A stretch of 64,000 bases of DNA. Origin: Flavobacterium sp. Its GTDB lineage: Bacteria; Bacteroidota; Bacteroidia; Flavobacteriales; Flavobacteriaceae. The stretch covers positions 372,001-436,000 of the forward strand of contig JADKHM010000002.1 of assembly GCA_016721735.1 (NCBI GenBank). The letters are read 5' to 3'. The position numbers and the translations under genes were made by a program. Of this stretch, positions 55,192 through 63,466 are shown piece after piece (the stretch's first letter is position 1; each line of letters opens with the position of its first letter). The notes below the pieces were generated by a model that was not told the origin of the DNA, ran no database searches, and was given only the letters and a program-made list of their open reading frames with translations.

Positions 55192-55212
55192 ATTTTTTCA
55201 CGGCTTCGCCCC
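55192..55212 (-). promoter_or_regulatory. ops-like GC-rich leader element downstream of the antiterminator gene
   Basis: In the 91-bp gap between the UpxY-type gene and rfbB the minus strand reads GGGGCGAAGCCGTGAAAAAA. It has a short stem GGC-GAA-GCC and resembles, loosely, the E. coli ops site GGCGGTAGCGTG recognised by RfaH. It is the only GC-rich patch in this gap. The similarity is short and could be chance; it is reported because an RfaH/UpxY homologue is encoded immediately upstream. Confidence 0.3.
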
Positions 55213-55261
55213 ATCAGTCCCATAAAATGAAACTAATGAATAAGTGTTCTACAACATATTA

Positions 55262-55729
55262 CTATCTGTCTTCTCTGTTCAGCGTTATCAAAACTCCTAA
55301 TTCTGTAAGAACTAATTGTAGACTATTTTTACTTATCTGCTTTATTACACCTTCTTTTCCGTGAAATGGTCCGCTTGGAATTGGAACCAAATCCCCAACT
55401 TTTATTCCTTTCACTTCATAAGAAACCATGGTCTCTTTCAATCCTTCCTTCAACGCAGCAATCTCATCCTCACGCACCATCGCAGGCTTTCCTAACCAAA
55501 ACAAATAACGAACAACACCTTGTATTTGAAAAACCTTTTCCCGATCTTTTTCATCAATAAATACAAATACGTATGAATTGAATAATGGAATTTGGACTTT
55601 TTTCTTTCGGTCAGACCATTGTTTGACAACAGTTACCAAAGGACAAAACACCTCAATTCCTATTTGCTGTAAACGATCTGCAACTTTCTTTTCATTCTTA
55701 GGTTTTGTATATATTACGTACCAAGGCAT
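55262..55729 (-). CDS. UpxY/RfaH-type transcription antitermination protein
   Basis: The 155-aa protein is a NusG paralogue: N-terminal NGN domain MPWYVIYTKPKNEKKVADRL, with IPLFNSYVFVFID and VVRYLFWLGKPA, and a KOW segment SGPFHGKEGVIKQISKN (about residues 119-135). In Bacteroides, UpxY proteins let RNA polymerase read through long capsule operons. Here the downstream genes run over 40 kb with small gaps, so this is the probable processivity factor. It lies 11 bp after the winged-helix regulator and 91 bp before rfbB. Confidence 0.9.
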   Translation of the reverse strand: MPWYVIYTKPKNEKKVADRLQQIGIEVFCPLVTVVKQWSDRKKKVQIPLFNSYVFVFIDEKDREKVFQIQGVVRYLFWLGKPAMVREDEIAALKEGLKETMVSYEVKGIKVGDLVPIPSGPFHGKEGVIKQISKNSLQLVLTELGVLITLNREDR

Positions 55730-55740
55730 AGCATCATCAA

Positions 55741-56256
55741 TTAGATTGTTTCATAGATGATTAAGCCTTCCCCGTCATGTTCATTGGTAATTTGCAACCG
55801 GACTTTCCGTTTAATTTCTTTTTCAATCTTGATCACCAACTGCTCAATGTAGTCTGCATTAAGGTCACTTCCAACTAATATTACTTGAATCGTTCCGCTA
55901 TCTATACCTTTAGCGTAATCGCCAATGATAACGACACGCTCTACTTGTCCCATACGCTGTAAAATCATTTCCACGATAGCATCTAGACCAATATGTTGGC
56001 GAACAATTTTTTGTAATACGGAAAATAGAGGGTGCTTTGTATTGGCTTTGTAAATAATCCTATTTTGTATCGACTCTTTTTCAAGATATCCAGCTTCCAA
56101 GAGGTTATTTAACTCTTTGCGAATTGAGTTGGTAGATTCATTAAGTTCTTCCGCCAAACCTCTCAAATATCCATTATTGGCAACGTTTATAAAAAACTTT
56201 ACTAATATTCGTAAGCGTGTTTTAGAAGTTATTAATGATTCAAGCATGAAATACAT
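55741..56256 (-). CDS. Winged-helix regulator with a nucleotidyltransferase-like C-domain
   Basis: The 171-aa protein has an N-terminal winged helix-turn-helix (KTRLRILVKFFINVANNGYL, then LAEELNESTNSIRKELNNLL and LEAGYLEKES, residues 12-64) like ArsR/MarR DNA-binding domains. The C-terminal half resembles an MNT-type nucleotidyltransferase fold: VERVVIIGDYAKGIDSG and IQVILVGSDLNADYIEQL. The canonical Gly-Ser-x10-DxD catalytic motif is degraded (GDYAKGIDSG), so it is probably a sensor. It is 11 bp before the antiterminator. An inverted repeat with a promoter motif lies 10 bp upstream, a candidate for autoregulation. The alternative start Met4 is possible. Confidence 0.78.
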   Translation of the reverse strand: MYFMLESLITSKTRLRILVKFFINVANNGYLRGLAEELNESTNSIRKELNNLLEAGYLEKESIQNRIIYKANTKHPLFSVLQKIVRQHIGLDAIVEMILQRMGQVERVVIIGDYAKGIDSGTIQVILVGSDLNADYIEQLVIKIEKEIKRKVRLQITNEHDGEGLIIYETI

Positions 56257-56265
56257 TTTAAAATA

Positions 56266-56286
56266 ACGAGTAACAAAAGTACTCGT
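56266..56286 (-). promoter_or_regulatory. Inverted repeat enclosing a -7 promoter element before the regulator gene
   Basis: ACGAGTA (56266-56272) and TACTCGT (56280-56286) form a perfect 7-bp inverted repeat around a 7-base loop. On the minus strand the loop and right arm give TACTTTTG, which matches TAnnTTTG. It sits 10 bp before the regulator ATG in the 152-bp gap after ugd. An operator overlapping a promoter is the simplest reading. I see no clear -33 motif. Confidence 0.5.
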
Positions 56287-56408
56287 TTTTATTTAAAAAT
56301 TATAAATAACTATAAAGTTAATTTATTTTTTCAAATTTGACTTAAATCTAGCAACGAAGTGTAAAGAAATTGTGACTAAAAAAACAAGAATTAAGGATAA
56401 AATTGAGT

Positions 56409-57806
56409 CTAATGGGAGGAACCGACAGCACTAAAATTAAAACCAATTGCTTTTATTTTCTTAGGATCTAAAATATTTCTGCCATCAAAAATAAAGGCTG
56501 GTTTTTGCATATTATCATAGATTCTTTGCCAATCATATTCCTTAAAAACATCCCATTCTGTTAAAACAGCAATAGCGTGCGCATCTTTGCATGCTTCATA
56601 TGGATCTTCAAAAGATTCAACAGCATTTTCTACCGCTGTTGCACTTAGCGTTTCTAAATAATTCAAATCGGCAATAATCTGCTTTCTTTTCACTTTGGGA
56701 TCAAATACAGCAATTTTCGCCTGTTCCTGTAGCAAATACTCAGCAACATTAATTGCCGCTGATTCTCTTGTGTCATTCGTATCTTTCTTAAAAGCCCAGC
56801 CCAAAAAAGTAATTTTCTTTCCTGCAACGGTATTATAAAGCGTGTGAACAATATTGCCCGCAAACCGCCTCTTTTGGTGGTCGTTCATAATGACCACTTG
56901 CTCCCAATAGTCTGCGACTTCATGTAAGCCATAGGACTTGGCGATATATACTAAATTTAAAATATCCTTTTGAAAACAAGAACCACCAAAGCCTACGGAA
57001 GATTTCAAAAATTTTGAACCAATTCGGCTATCCATACCAATTGCTTTCGCTACTTCATCTACATTTGCTCCCGTTTTTTCACACAACTCCGAGATTGCGT
57101 TGATAGATGATACCCGTTGCGCCAAAAAAGCATTGGCAGTCAATTTTGACAATTCAGATGACCACAAATTTGTCGTTAGGATATTATCAGTTGGAACCCA
57201 ATTTTCATACACTTCAACCAAAGCTCTTATTGCTTCTTCACCTTCCTTAGAAGTATTCCCACCAATTAGAACCCGATCTGGGTTTTGTAAATCCTGCACA
57301 GCGGTACCTTCCGCTAGAAATTCAGGATTTGAAAGAATTTGAAACTGCACACCGTTTCCGGTATTATCCAAAATACTTTTGATTGCCTCTGCTGTTCTTA
57401 CCGGTAAGGTAGATTTTTCAACGACAATTTTATTGTCTTTTGCAACATTGGCTATTTGCCGAGCACAAAGCTCGATATATTTAAGATCAGCAGCCATACC
57501 CTTCCCTAAACCATAGGTCTTGGTCGGCGTATTTACTGAAATAAAAATCATTTGCGCTTCGTCGATTGCTTTTTCAACCTCCGTTGAAAAAAACAAGTTT
57601 CTTCCTCTTGCTTCGGCAACCAATTCGCTCAAACCAGGTTCGTATATAGGAATGTTATTTACATCGGGATCGTTCCAAGCGGCTATTCTCTCTTCATTTA
57701 AATCAACAACAGTAACTTTTATATGAGGACACTTTTGCGCTATAATTGCCATTGTTGGACCTCCAACATAACCTGCACCAATACAACAAATAGAATTTAT
57801 TTTCAT
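56409..57806 (-). CDS. ugd: UDP-glucose 6-dehydrogenase (long form)
   Basis: The 465-aa protein has ICCIGAGYVGGPTMAIIAQK (residues 6-25) and VGFGGSCFQKDILNLVYIA with catalytic Cys at about residue 276. The signature IPIYEPGLSELVAEARGRNL and C-terminal KITFLGWAFKKDTNDTRES identify the long, eukaryote-like UGDH class also present in Bacteroidetes. It makes UDP-glucuronic acid. It is 23 bp after the broken TviB-like gene. UDP-GlcA is probably used by both glycans. Confidence 0.95.
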   Translation of the reverse strand: MKINSICCIGAGYVGGPTMAIIAQKCPHIKVTVVDLNEERIAAWNDPDVNNIPIYEPGLSELVAEARGRNLFFSTEVEKAIDEAQMIFISVNTPTKTYGLGKGMAADLKYIELCARQIANVAKDNKIVVEKSTLPVRTAEAIKSILDNTGNGVQFQILSNPEFLAEGTAVQDLQNPDRVLIGGNTSKEGEEAIRALVEVYENWVPTDNILTTNLWSSELSKLTANAFLAQRVSSINAISELCEKTGANVDEVAKAIGMDSRIGSKFLKSSVGFGGSCFQKDILNLVYIAKSYGLHEVADYWEQVVIMNDHQKRRFAGNIVHTLYNTVAGKKITFLGWAFKKDTNDTRESAAINVAEYLLQEQAKIAVFDPKVKRKQIIADLNYLETLSATAVENAVESFEDPYEACKDAHAIAVLTEWDVFKEYDWQRIYDNMQKPAFIFDGRNILDPKKIKAIGFNFSAVGSSH

Positions 57807-57829
57807 ATCCCAATATTCAGTTCACTTAA

Positions 57830-59103
57830 TTATAATTTGCCATCTGCTTTTTCTCCCAGTACTCCTTTTACATCATACAAAACCGAATTATCATTCTTCA
57901 TCGCATTGAAATCAAGTGAAGTAAAAGAATCATGTGAAACTCCAAGTACAATCGCGTCAAACTTATTGCTTGGCAATACAGTTGTCGTAACTAAGCCATA
58001 CTCGTGTGCAACCTCAGCAGGATTTGCCCAAGGATCATAAATGCTAACTTTAATTCCATATTCTGACAGCGCAGCGATAACATCAACAATTTTGGTGTTT
58101 CTTACATCAGGGCAATTCTCTTTAAAGGTAATTCCTAGCATGAGCAACTGTGCGCCATTCACAACTACACCTTTTTTAATCATCAGCTTAACAACTTGAG
58201 AAGCTACATACTCACCCATGCTGTCATTCAATCGTCGTCCTGCTAATATTATTTCAGGATGGTATCCCATTTCTTGCGCTTTTTGAGCCAAGTAATACGG
58301 ATCTACACCTATGCAATGCCCTCCAACAAGTCCTGGTTTAAATGGCAAGAAATTCCATTTTGTTCCGGCGGCTTCAAGGACAGCATGAGTATCAATATTG
58401 AGGATGTTGAAAATTTTCGACAATTCATTTACAAACGCAATATTAATATCGCGCTGCGAATTTTCGATAACTTTAGCCGCTTCAGCTACTTTGATTGTCG
58501 GTGCTAAGTGCGTTCCGGCGGTAATTACAGATTTATATAAATCATTTACTTTGACACCAACTTCAGGGGTTGATCCGGCAGTTACTTTGAGTATTTTTTC
58601 TACCGTGTGTAATTTATCACCTGGGTTAATTCTTTCAGGAGAATATCCGGCAAAAAAATCAACATTGAATTTCAGTCCACTAACTTTCTCTAAAACAGGA
58701 ACACATTCATCTTCAGTAACTCCAGGATAAACAGTCGATTCATAGATAACAATATCCCCTTCTTAAGTACTTTCCCGACTGTTTCGCTTGATTTGTACAG
58801 AGGCGTTAAGTCTGGTCTATTATTCTTATCAACTGGCGTTGGTACGGTCACAATATAATAGTTGCAATCTCCTATATGTTCGATATTAGTGGAACATAAC
58901 AAACCAGTTGCATTACTAGACGGATCTTTTAAGAGTACCGATTGCAATAATGGCGCATCAATTTCTAGTGTACTATCTATTCCATCATTTAATTCGTCAA
59001 CCCTTTTTTGATTAATATCAAACCCGACCACGCGATACTTTGTCGCAAAAAGTCGCGCTAAAGGCAAACCCACATATCCTAATCCAACAACTGCTATTTT
59101 CAT
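57830..59103 (-). pseudogene. UDP-HexNAc 6-dehydrogenase (TviB/WbpO type), frameshifted at 58756-58759
   Basis: The first frame (from 59103) has IAVVGLGYVGLPLARLFATK and runs to VGKVLKKG. Restoring one G in the G4 run (C4 at 58756-58759 on the plus strand) continues DIVIYESTVYPGVTEDECVP and then the second frame with INPGDKLHTVEKI, LPFKPGLVGGHCIGVDPYYL (catalytic Cys) and ITFKENCPDVRNTKIVD, ending at 57830. The joined protein is about 424 aa, normal for TviB/WbpO, which oxidise UDP-GlcNAc or UDP-GalNAc to uronates. The epimerase partner (TviC/WbpP type) precedes it. The WbpB-D-I genes depend on such a uronate, so a real knockout would be serious; a sequencing error is likely. Confidence 0.88.
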
Positions 59104-59125
59104 TTTAAATAAATTTATTTTGTAA

Positions 59126-60109
59126 CTACTTTAGATTATCCCAATACCATTGTACTGCTTCATGTAGACCTTCTTGCATCGAAAATTTGGGTGCATATCC
59201 CAATAAATTTTGGGCTTTTGAAATGCTTGCTAATGAATGCGGAATATCTCCCGCTCTATTTGGCCCGTGAATAATTGGTACGTTAGCTATTTTCGGATCA
59301 AAGTTAGTCAATGACGCTTTGAGGTAACGAACCAGGTCATTTAGCGTTGTTCTGTCGCCAAATGCTGCATTATACACTGTATTGACCGCTTCTTTATTTT
59401 GAGTCAACATGGCCAACTCATTAATTTGAATGATATTGTCTATATAAGTAAAATCTCGCGAATAATTTCCGTCACCGTTTATGACTGGACTCTCGTGATT
59501 TATTAATTGCATTACAAATTTTGGAATTACAGCCGCATAGGCGCCATTTGGATCTTGTTTTCTTCCAAATACGTTAAAATACCGCAATCCAATGGTTTCC
59601 ATTCCATAAGTTTTGCTAAAAATATCAGCATATAATTCATTTACATATTTTGTAATAGCGTAAGGAGAAAGTGGTTTTCCTATCGTATCCTCCACTTTTG
59701 GAACTGCTACTGAATCGCCGTAAGTTGATGAACTTGCAGCGTAAATAAATCTCTTGACCTTTGCATCACGAGATGCCTGTAGCATATTTAGAAATCCAGA
59801 AATATTTACGTCATTAGTAGTGATTGGATCATTAATAGATCGAGGAACAGAGCCCAACGCAGCCTGATGCAACACGTAGTCGCAGCCATCAACTGCCTTC
59901 TCACAGTCGAGTAAATTCCGAATATCCGCTTCTATTAAACTAAAATTCGGATGAGTGATTAGTGCCTCTAAATTATGTCGATGACCCGTAGCGAAATTGT
60001 CCAAGCAAACTACTTCATGGCCTTTGCTAATAAAATACTCACACAAGTTCGAACCAATAAAGCCCGCACCGCCAGTAATTAGAATTTTATGTTTTGAAGA
60101 ACTTTCCAT
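59126..60109 (-). CDS. UDP-HexNAc C4 epimerase (WbpP/TviC type)
   Basis: The 327-aa extended SDR has ILITGGAGFIGSNLCEYFIS (residues 9-28), AASSSTYGDSVAVPKVED, SPYAITKYVNELYADIFSK with YxxxK and IGLRYFNVFGRKQDPNGAYA. These fit WbpP/TviC (UDP-GlcNAc 4-epimerase or uronate 4-epimerase). It lies between wzc and the TviB-like gene, a common Bacteroidetes order. It would supply the GalNAc or GalNAcA configuration. Confidence 0.9.
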   Translation of the reverse strand: MESSSKHKILITGGAGFIGSNLCEYFISKGHEVVCLDNFATGHRHNLEALITHPNFSLIEADIRNLLDCEKAVDGCDYVLHQAALGSVPRSINDPITTNDVNISGFLNMLQASRDAKVKRFIYAASSSTYGDSVAVPKVEDTIGKPLSPYAITKYVNELYADIFSKTYGMETIGLRYFNVFGRKQDPNGAYAAVIPKFVMQLINHESPVINGDGNYSRDFTYIDNIIQINELAMLTQNKEAVNTVYNAAFGDRTTLNDLVRYLKASLTNFDPKIANVPIIHGPNRAGDIPHSLASISKAQNLLGYAPKFSMQEGLHEAVQWYWDNLK

Positions 60110-60129
60110 TTACTACACTCTAATTATGA

Positions 60130-62595
60130 TTATATTTTGTTTGTGAATGCTTTTATCTTTTCCCATATGCTATTTGGTTTCTCCATCTCATGATAACCGT
60201 TTCCGTAATTACCATAGCCATATCCGTAACCGTATCCGTAGCCATATCCATAGCCAGTTCCATACTTCGCCTTATTTTGGAAACCATTGAAGATGATACT
60301 AATGTTTTCCAATTCGCCACGTTTGATTCTATTATTCAATAAGGTAATCATATCCTTTTTTGTATAATTCTGACGCATAATATAGAGTGTCAAATCTACA
60401 TACTCCGCCAATTCGATGGCATCCGACACCAGTCCAACAGGCGGCGTATCAAGAATGATATAGTCGTATTTCAATTTAAGAATGCGCATAAACTCTCGCA
60501 TACTTTCGCCGATAATAATCTCTGAAGGATTCGGAGGAATTGGCCCTGAAGTAATAACATCCAAGTAAGGAATATGCGTTTTCTGAATGACTTCATCAAT
60601 GGTTTTTTGTCCAATAAGGTAATTTACGGCACCGATCTCATTCTTGATATTGAAATCTCCAAAAATTCTAGGTTTACGCAAATCCATACCTACAATAACA
60701 GTCTTTTTCTCACTCAAGGCGAACACCGTTGCCAAATTTAACGAACAGAATGTTTTTCCCTCACCACTAATTGACGAAGTAAGCATTAATGTTTTTGACC
60801 CCGAAATATCATATTTTTTGTATAAGAACTGGAGTGAAGATCTAATAGTCCTAAAGGATTCTGACAAGGCTGATTTTGGTCGCTCAAATACCGAGAGGTT
60901 GGTATTTGAATGCTTAATTCCAACGACACCTATAATGGGTATTGAGGTCAACTTACCGATATCTTCTGTATTGAGAATAGAGTTTTCTAAGAAAAACACA
61001 ATAAACACAATGATTAACGGAATGATTAAGCCGAGAAAAGTAGCTAAGACATAATTGACGCTTGTATTGGGTCCTATCAAACCACCGCCTGTATCTTTAG
61101 CGGAATCGATAAAGTGAATATCTGATAAATTGGCTGCCTTCACAATTTCGGCCTCGTTTCTTTTTTGAAGAAATGTGTTGTAAATATTGTCGCTCAAATC
61201 ATATTTCCGCACGATTTTCAAATACTCTTGCTTTTCTTCAGGGAGTTTTTTGATATCACTCTCGACGCCATTAATCTTATTATTAATTTGGATAAGATCG
61301 TACTTTAAACCAACACTGACAGAATTGATATTCTCTAGAAGCACTCTCTTGATAGATTCCATTTGAATGTCAAAATCTCTAAAAATCTTTTCACTTTTGA
61401 CTGAGTACGCCAATTCAGATCGCTTGGTTGAAAATTCAATTAATTTAGAAACATTAATCAAAATATTGGGATCGTCAATTCCTGCTACAGTTGGCGCAGG
61501 AAGTTTAGAATAATCCATACTGTTTTTTAAATAATTTCTTAGCGTATTGTAATAGGAAATTTTTCTGTTGATGGCGTCTCTTTGAACTTCTAACTCTAGT
61601 AATTGTCCAGAAATCCCAGTCCCTTCATCTTGAATTGATAAGACATCTTTACTCTGATGAAAGGCTTTCAAAGCATCTCCAGTTTCTTTGAGTTCTTTAC
61701 CCATTGAAACTAAAGTACTATCAATAAAGGAAATCGTATTTGTGGCGAACTGGTTCTTTCTTTCCAACTGAACGCTGATCAACATTTTGACCGTTGCATT
61801 CAAATAGTCGACCATTCTCGCCTTATTGGTTCCTTGCAAACTTAATCTTAAGATGGAAGGCGCTTTGTTATCAATATCAACTTTGATCGATTGATATCTC
61901 GCCACCACTTCATCAAACTCATTAAATCGGAAATAATAGTCATTGCCTTTATAATCTCCAGGATTTGGCGTTAGCTCAAGTCGAAACTTCAAAAATGGTA
62001 AGTTTACTTGCTGCCCAACTTTAAATCGTTTCACAAATTCTCCTGGCACAACGGAAATTTCACTCTTGCTATTATCCGAATAATTGACCAACGGGGCACT
62101 TTTTCCTTCAAAGGACAATCGCATTTCATATTCTGATTCACTAATAAACTTAATATTGATCAAGCTATTAAAAAGCTGTTTGCTATTCTTATCGAACGAT
62201 ATGTAAAAAGGAATACTTCCATAAACATCTTGGTAATTATACTTTCCCTTTTTAACATAATCAACATAGTACTTGAGTTTTTCAACAACCAACTCGTTGT
62301 GAGATCTAGATTTTAGGGTATTCAATATGTTTTGCACTTGGTCAGAGGTTCCTCCCCAGTTAAAAACCAAACTCGTTGTAGAAGTAAAAAAGGGATTGTT
62401 TTCTTCTTTGATTGCAATAGAAGTTTGCATTTCATACACCTTTTCTTTTCTCAAATTGACTTGATATGCTATTGTAAAAGTGATAATTAAGCTCAATAAA
62501 AACCATTTCCAATAACTGGTAATCTTAATTATGAATCCTTTAAAATCAAAGCTATTTTGGCTTTCAAAAAACGAAAAATCTTTGTTATCTGTCAT
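60130..62595 (-). CDS. wzc: Wzc-type polysaccharide co-polymerase and BY-kinase (second copy)
   Basis: The 821-aa protein shares the full layout of the copy at 11434-13839: a first membrane helix near residue 35, a long periplasmic coiled region, a second helix at about residue 525-545, and the kinase domain with LTSSISGEGKTFCSLNLA (about residue 612), KTVIVGMDLRKPR and YIILDTPPVGLVSDA. The C-terminal Gly-Tyr cluster lies at about residues 777-800. It is 8 bp after wza and 20 bp before the epimerase. The phosphatase at 10705 may act on both kinases. Confidence 0.94.
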   Translation of the reverse strand: MTDNKDFSFFESQNSFDFKGFIIKITSYWKWFLLSLIITFTIAYQVNLRKEKVYEMQTSIAIKEENNPFFTSTTSLVFNWGGTSDQVQNILNTLKSRSHNELVVEKLKYYVDYVKKGKYNYQDVYGSIPFYISFDKNSKQLFNSLINIKFISESEYEMRLSFEGKSAPLVNYSDNSKSEISVVPGEFVKRFKVGQQVNLPFLKFRLELTPNPGDYKGNDYYFRFNEFDEVVARYQSIKVDIDNKAPSILRLSLQGTNKARMVDYLNATVKMLISVQLERKNQFATNTISFIDSTLVSMGKELKETGDALKAFHQSKDVLSIQDEGTGISGQLLELEVQRDAINRKISYYNTLRNYLKNSMDYSKLPAPTVAGIDDPNILINVSKLIEFSTKRSELAYSVKSEKIFRDFDIQMESIKRVLLENINSVSVGLKYDLIQINNKINGVESDIKKLPEEKQEYLKIVRKYDLSDNIYNTFLQKRNEAEIVKAANLSDIHFIDSAKDTGGGLIGPNTSVNYVLATFLGLIIPLIIVFIVFFLENSILNTEDIGKLTSIPIIGVVGIKHSNTNLSVFERPKSALSESFRTIRSSLQFLYKKYDISGSKTLMLTSSISGEGKTFCSLNLATVFALSEKKTVIVGMDLRKPRIFGDFNIKNEIGAVNYLIGQKTIDEVIQKTHIPYLDVITSGPIPPNPSEIIIGESMREFMRILKLKYDYIILDTPPVGLVSDAIELAEYVDLTLYIMRQNYTKKDMITLLNNRIKRGELENISIIFNGFQNKAKYGTGYGYGYGYGYGYGYGNYGNGYHEMEKPNSIWEKIKAFTNKI
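60212..60262 (-). repeat. Low-complexity Gly-Tyr codon repeat in the second wzc
   Basis: Tandem six-base GGN-TAY units encode alternating Gly and Tyr at the C-terminus, as in the first wzc, but with a different number and arrangement. The two tails are similar in protein and in DNA, so recombination between the copies is conceivable. Confidence 0.6.
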
Positions 62596-62602
62596 GCCTG
62601 TT

Positions 62603-63394
62603 TTAGTTTCTTAAAATAATAAAAGTTGTGAGTAGCAGTGTAAGAATTGAAACTACTGTTGTAAGAGACTCTACACCTGTCTTTCCCGTACCCCAAGATT
62701 TTTGTTTCAGCGGTTTAATATAAATATAATCATTAGATTGTATGTAGTAGTAAGGCGATTGCATCGCTTTAATATCTGTCAAATCAATCGTATGCATTTC
62801 TGTTCCAGCAGGAGTTTGTCTCATGACAACTACATCTTTTCGATCACCAGTAACAGTAATATCTCCAGAATTAGCGATGGCTTCCATGATGGTCAGCTTC
62901 TCTTGGTATAGCGTCTTTGTTCCCGGCAAGTTTATTTCGCCATTGACTGTGTAACGTAAACCACCTAATTTAACCGAAACAAAGATACTCGCCTCTTTAT
63001 TAAAATAATCATCCAACAATCGCTTCTCAATCTTGAGACGAACTTCTTCTAAAGTAAGACCTACAACATTCAATTCCTGTAACAAGGGCATTCTTATATT
63101 GCCATGATCATCTACTGTAAATCCTTCAAAATAAAGCGCCTGATCATTTTTTCCCATTTCATTTGGGCTATTGTCAGGCTTAAAAATTTGAACAAGTTTG
63201 GGATCGTTCGCCTTTATTGAAATACTAACCACATCATTGATTTGAAGACGATACGGCAAAGCATTTATTGGATTTACTGCGGTTGACGCCTGTGATTTGT
63301 CTTTGTTTTGTAAATATATCAAGTCTTTAATTGGCACACAGGACCCAAAAAATAGTCCAATAACAATTAAAAGGGACAGTAATTTCTTATTCAT
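62603..63394 (-). CDS. wza: Polysaccharide export lipoprotein (Wza-like), second copy
   Basis: From the ATG at 63394 the 263-aa protein starts with a lipoprotein signal (MNKKLLSLLIVIG, lipobox FGSC, Cys19). It has the Poly_export domain (LPYRLQINDVVSISIKANDPK, split near residues 47-67), an SLBB domain with YTVNGEINLPGTKTLYQEKL and a C-terminal hydrophobic helix. An ATG at 63433 is in frame but lies upstream of the promoter's -7 element (63417-63424), so I reject it as start. It is paralogous to the protein at 13846-14616. Confidence 0.93.
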   Translation of the reverse strand: MNKKLLSLLIVIGLFFGSCVPIKDLIYLQNKDKSQASTAVNPINALPYRLQINDVVSISIKANDPKLVQIFKPDNSPNEMGKNDQALYFEGFTVDDHGNIRMPLLQELNVVGLTLEEVRLKIEKRLLDDYFNKEASIFVSVKLGGLRYTVNGEINLPGTKTLYQEKLTIMEAIANSGDITVTGDRKDVVVMRQTPAGTEMHTIDLTDIKAMQSPYYYIQSNDYIYIKPLKQKSWGTGKTGVESLTTVVSILTLLLTTFIILRN

Positions 63395-63416
63395 TTTTTT
63401 CAAAAAATTTAGCAAA

Positions 63417-63446
63417 CAAAGATAGTTTTTCATTTAGAATTACAAA
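63417..63446 (-). promoter_or_regulatory. Bacteroidetes-type promoter for the wza-wzc operon
   Basis: On the minus strand a TTTG (63443-63446) is followed after an 18-base spacer by TATCTTTG (63417-63424). This fits the Bacteroidetes consensus with a TTTG -33 box and TAnnTTTG -7 box. Transcription would begin near 63411, giving a leader of about 17 nt before the wza ATG at 63394. It is the best promoter in the window and lies just after the recR stop. Confidence 0.7.
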
Positions 63447-63466
63447 AAAACGAGGCAACAAAATAG

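Noticed and set aside
60212..60262. CRISPR-like or satellite repeat
   Set aside because: The repeat is in frame within wzc, encodes Gly-Tyr and has no spacers.
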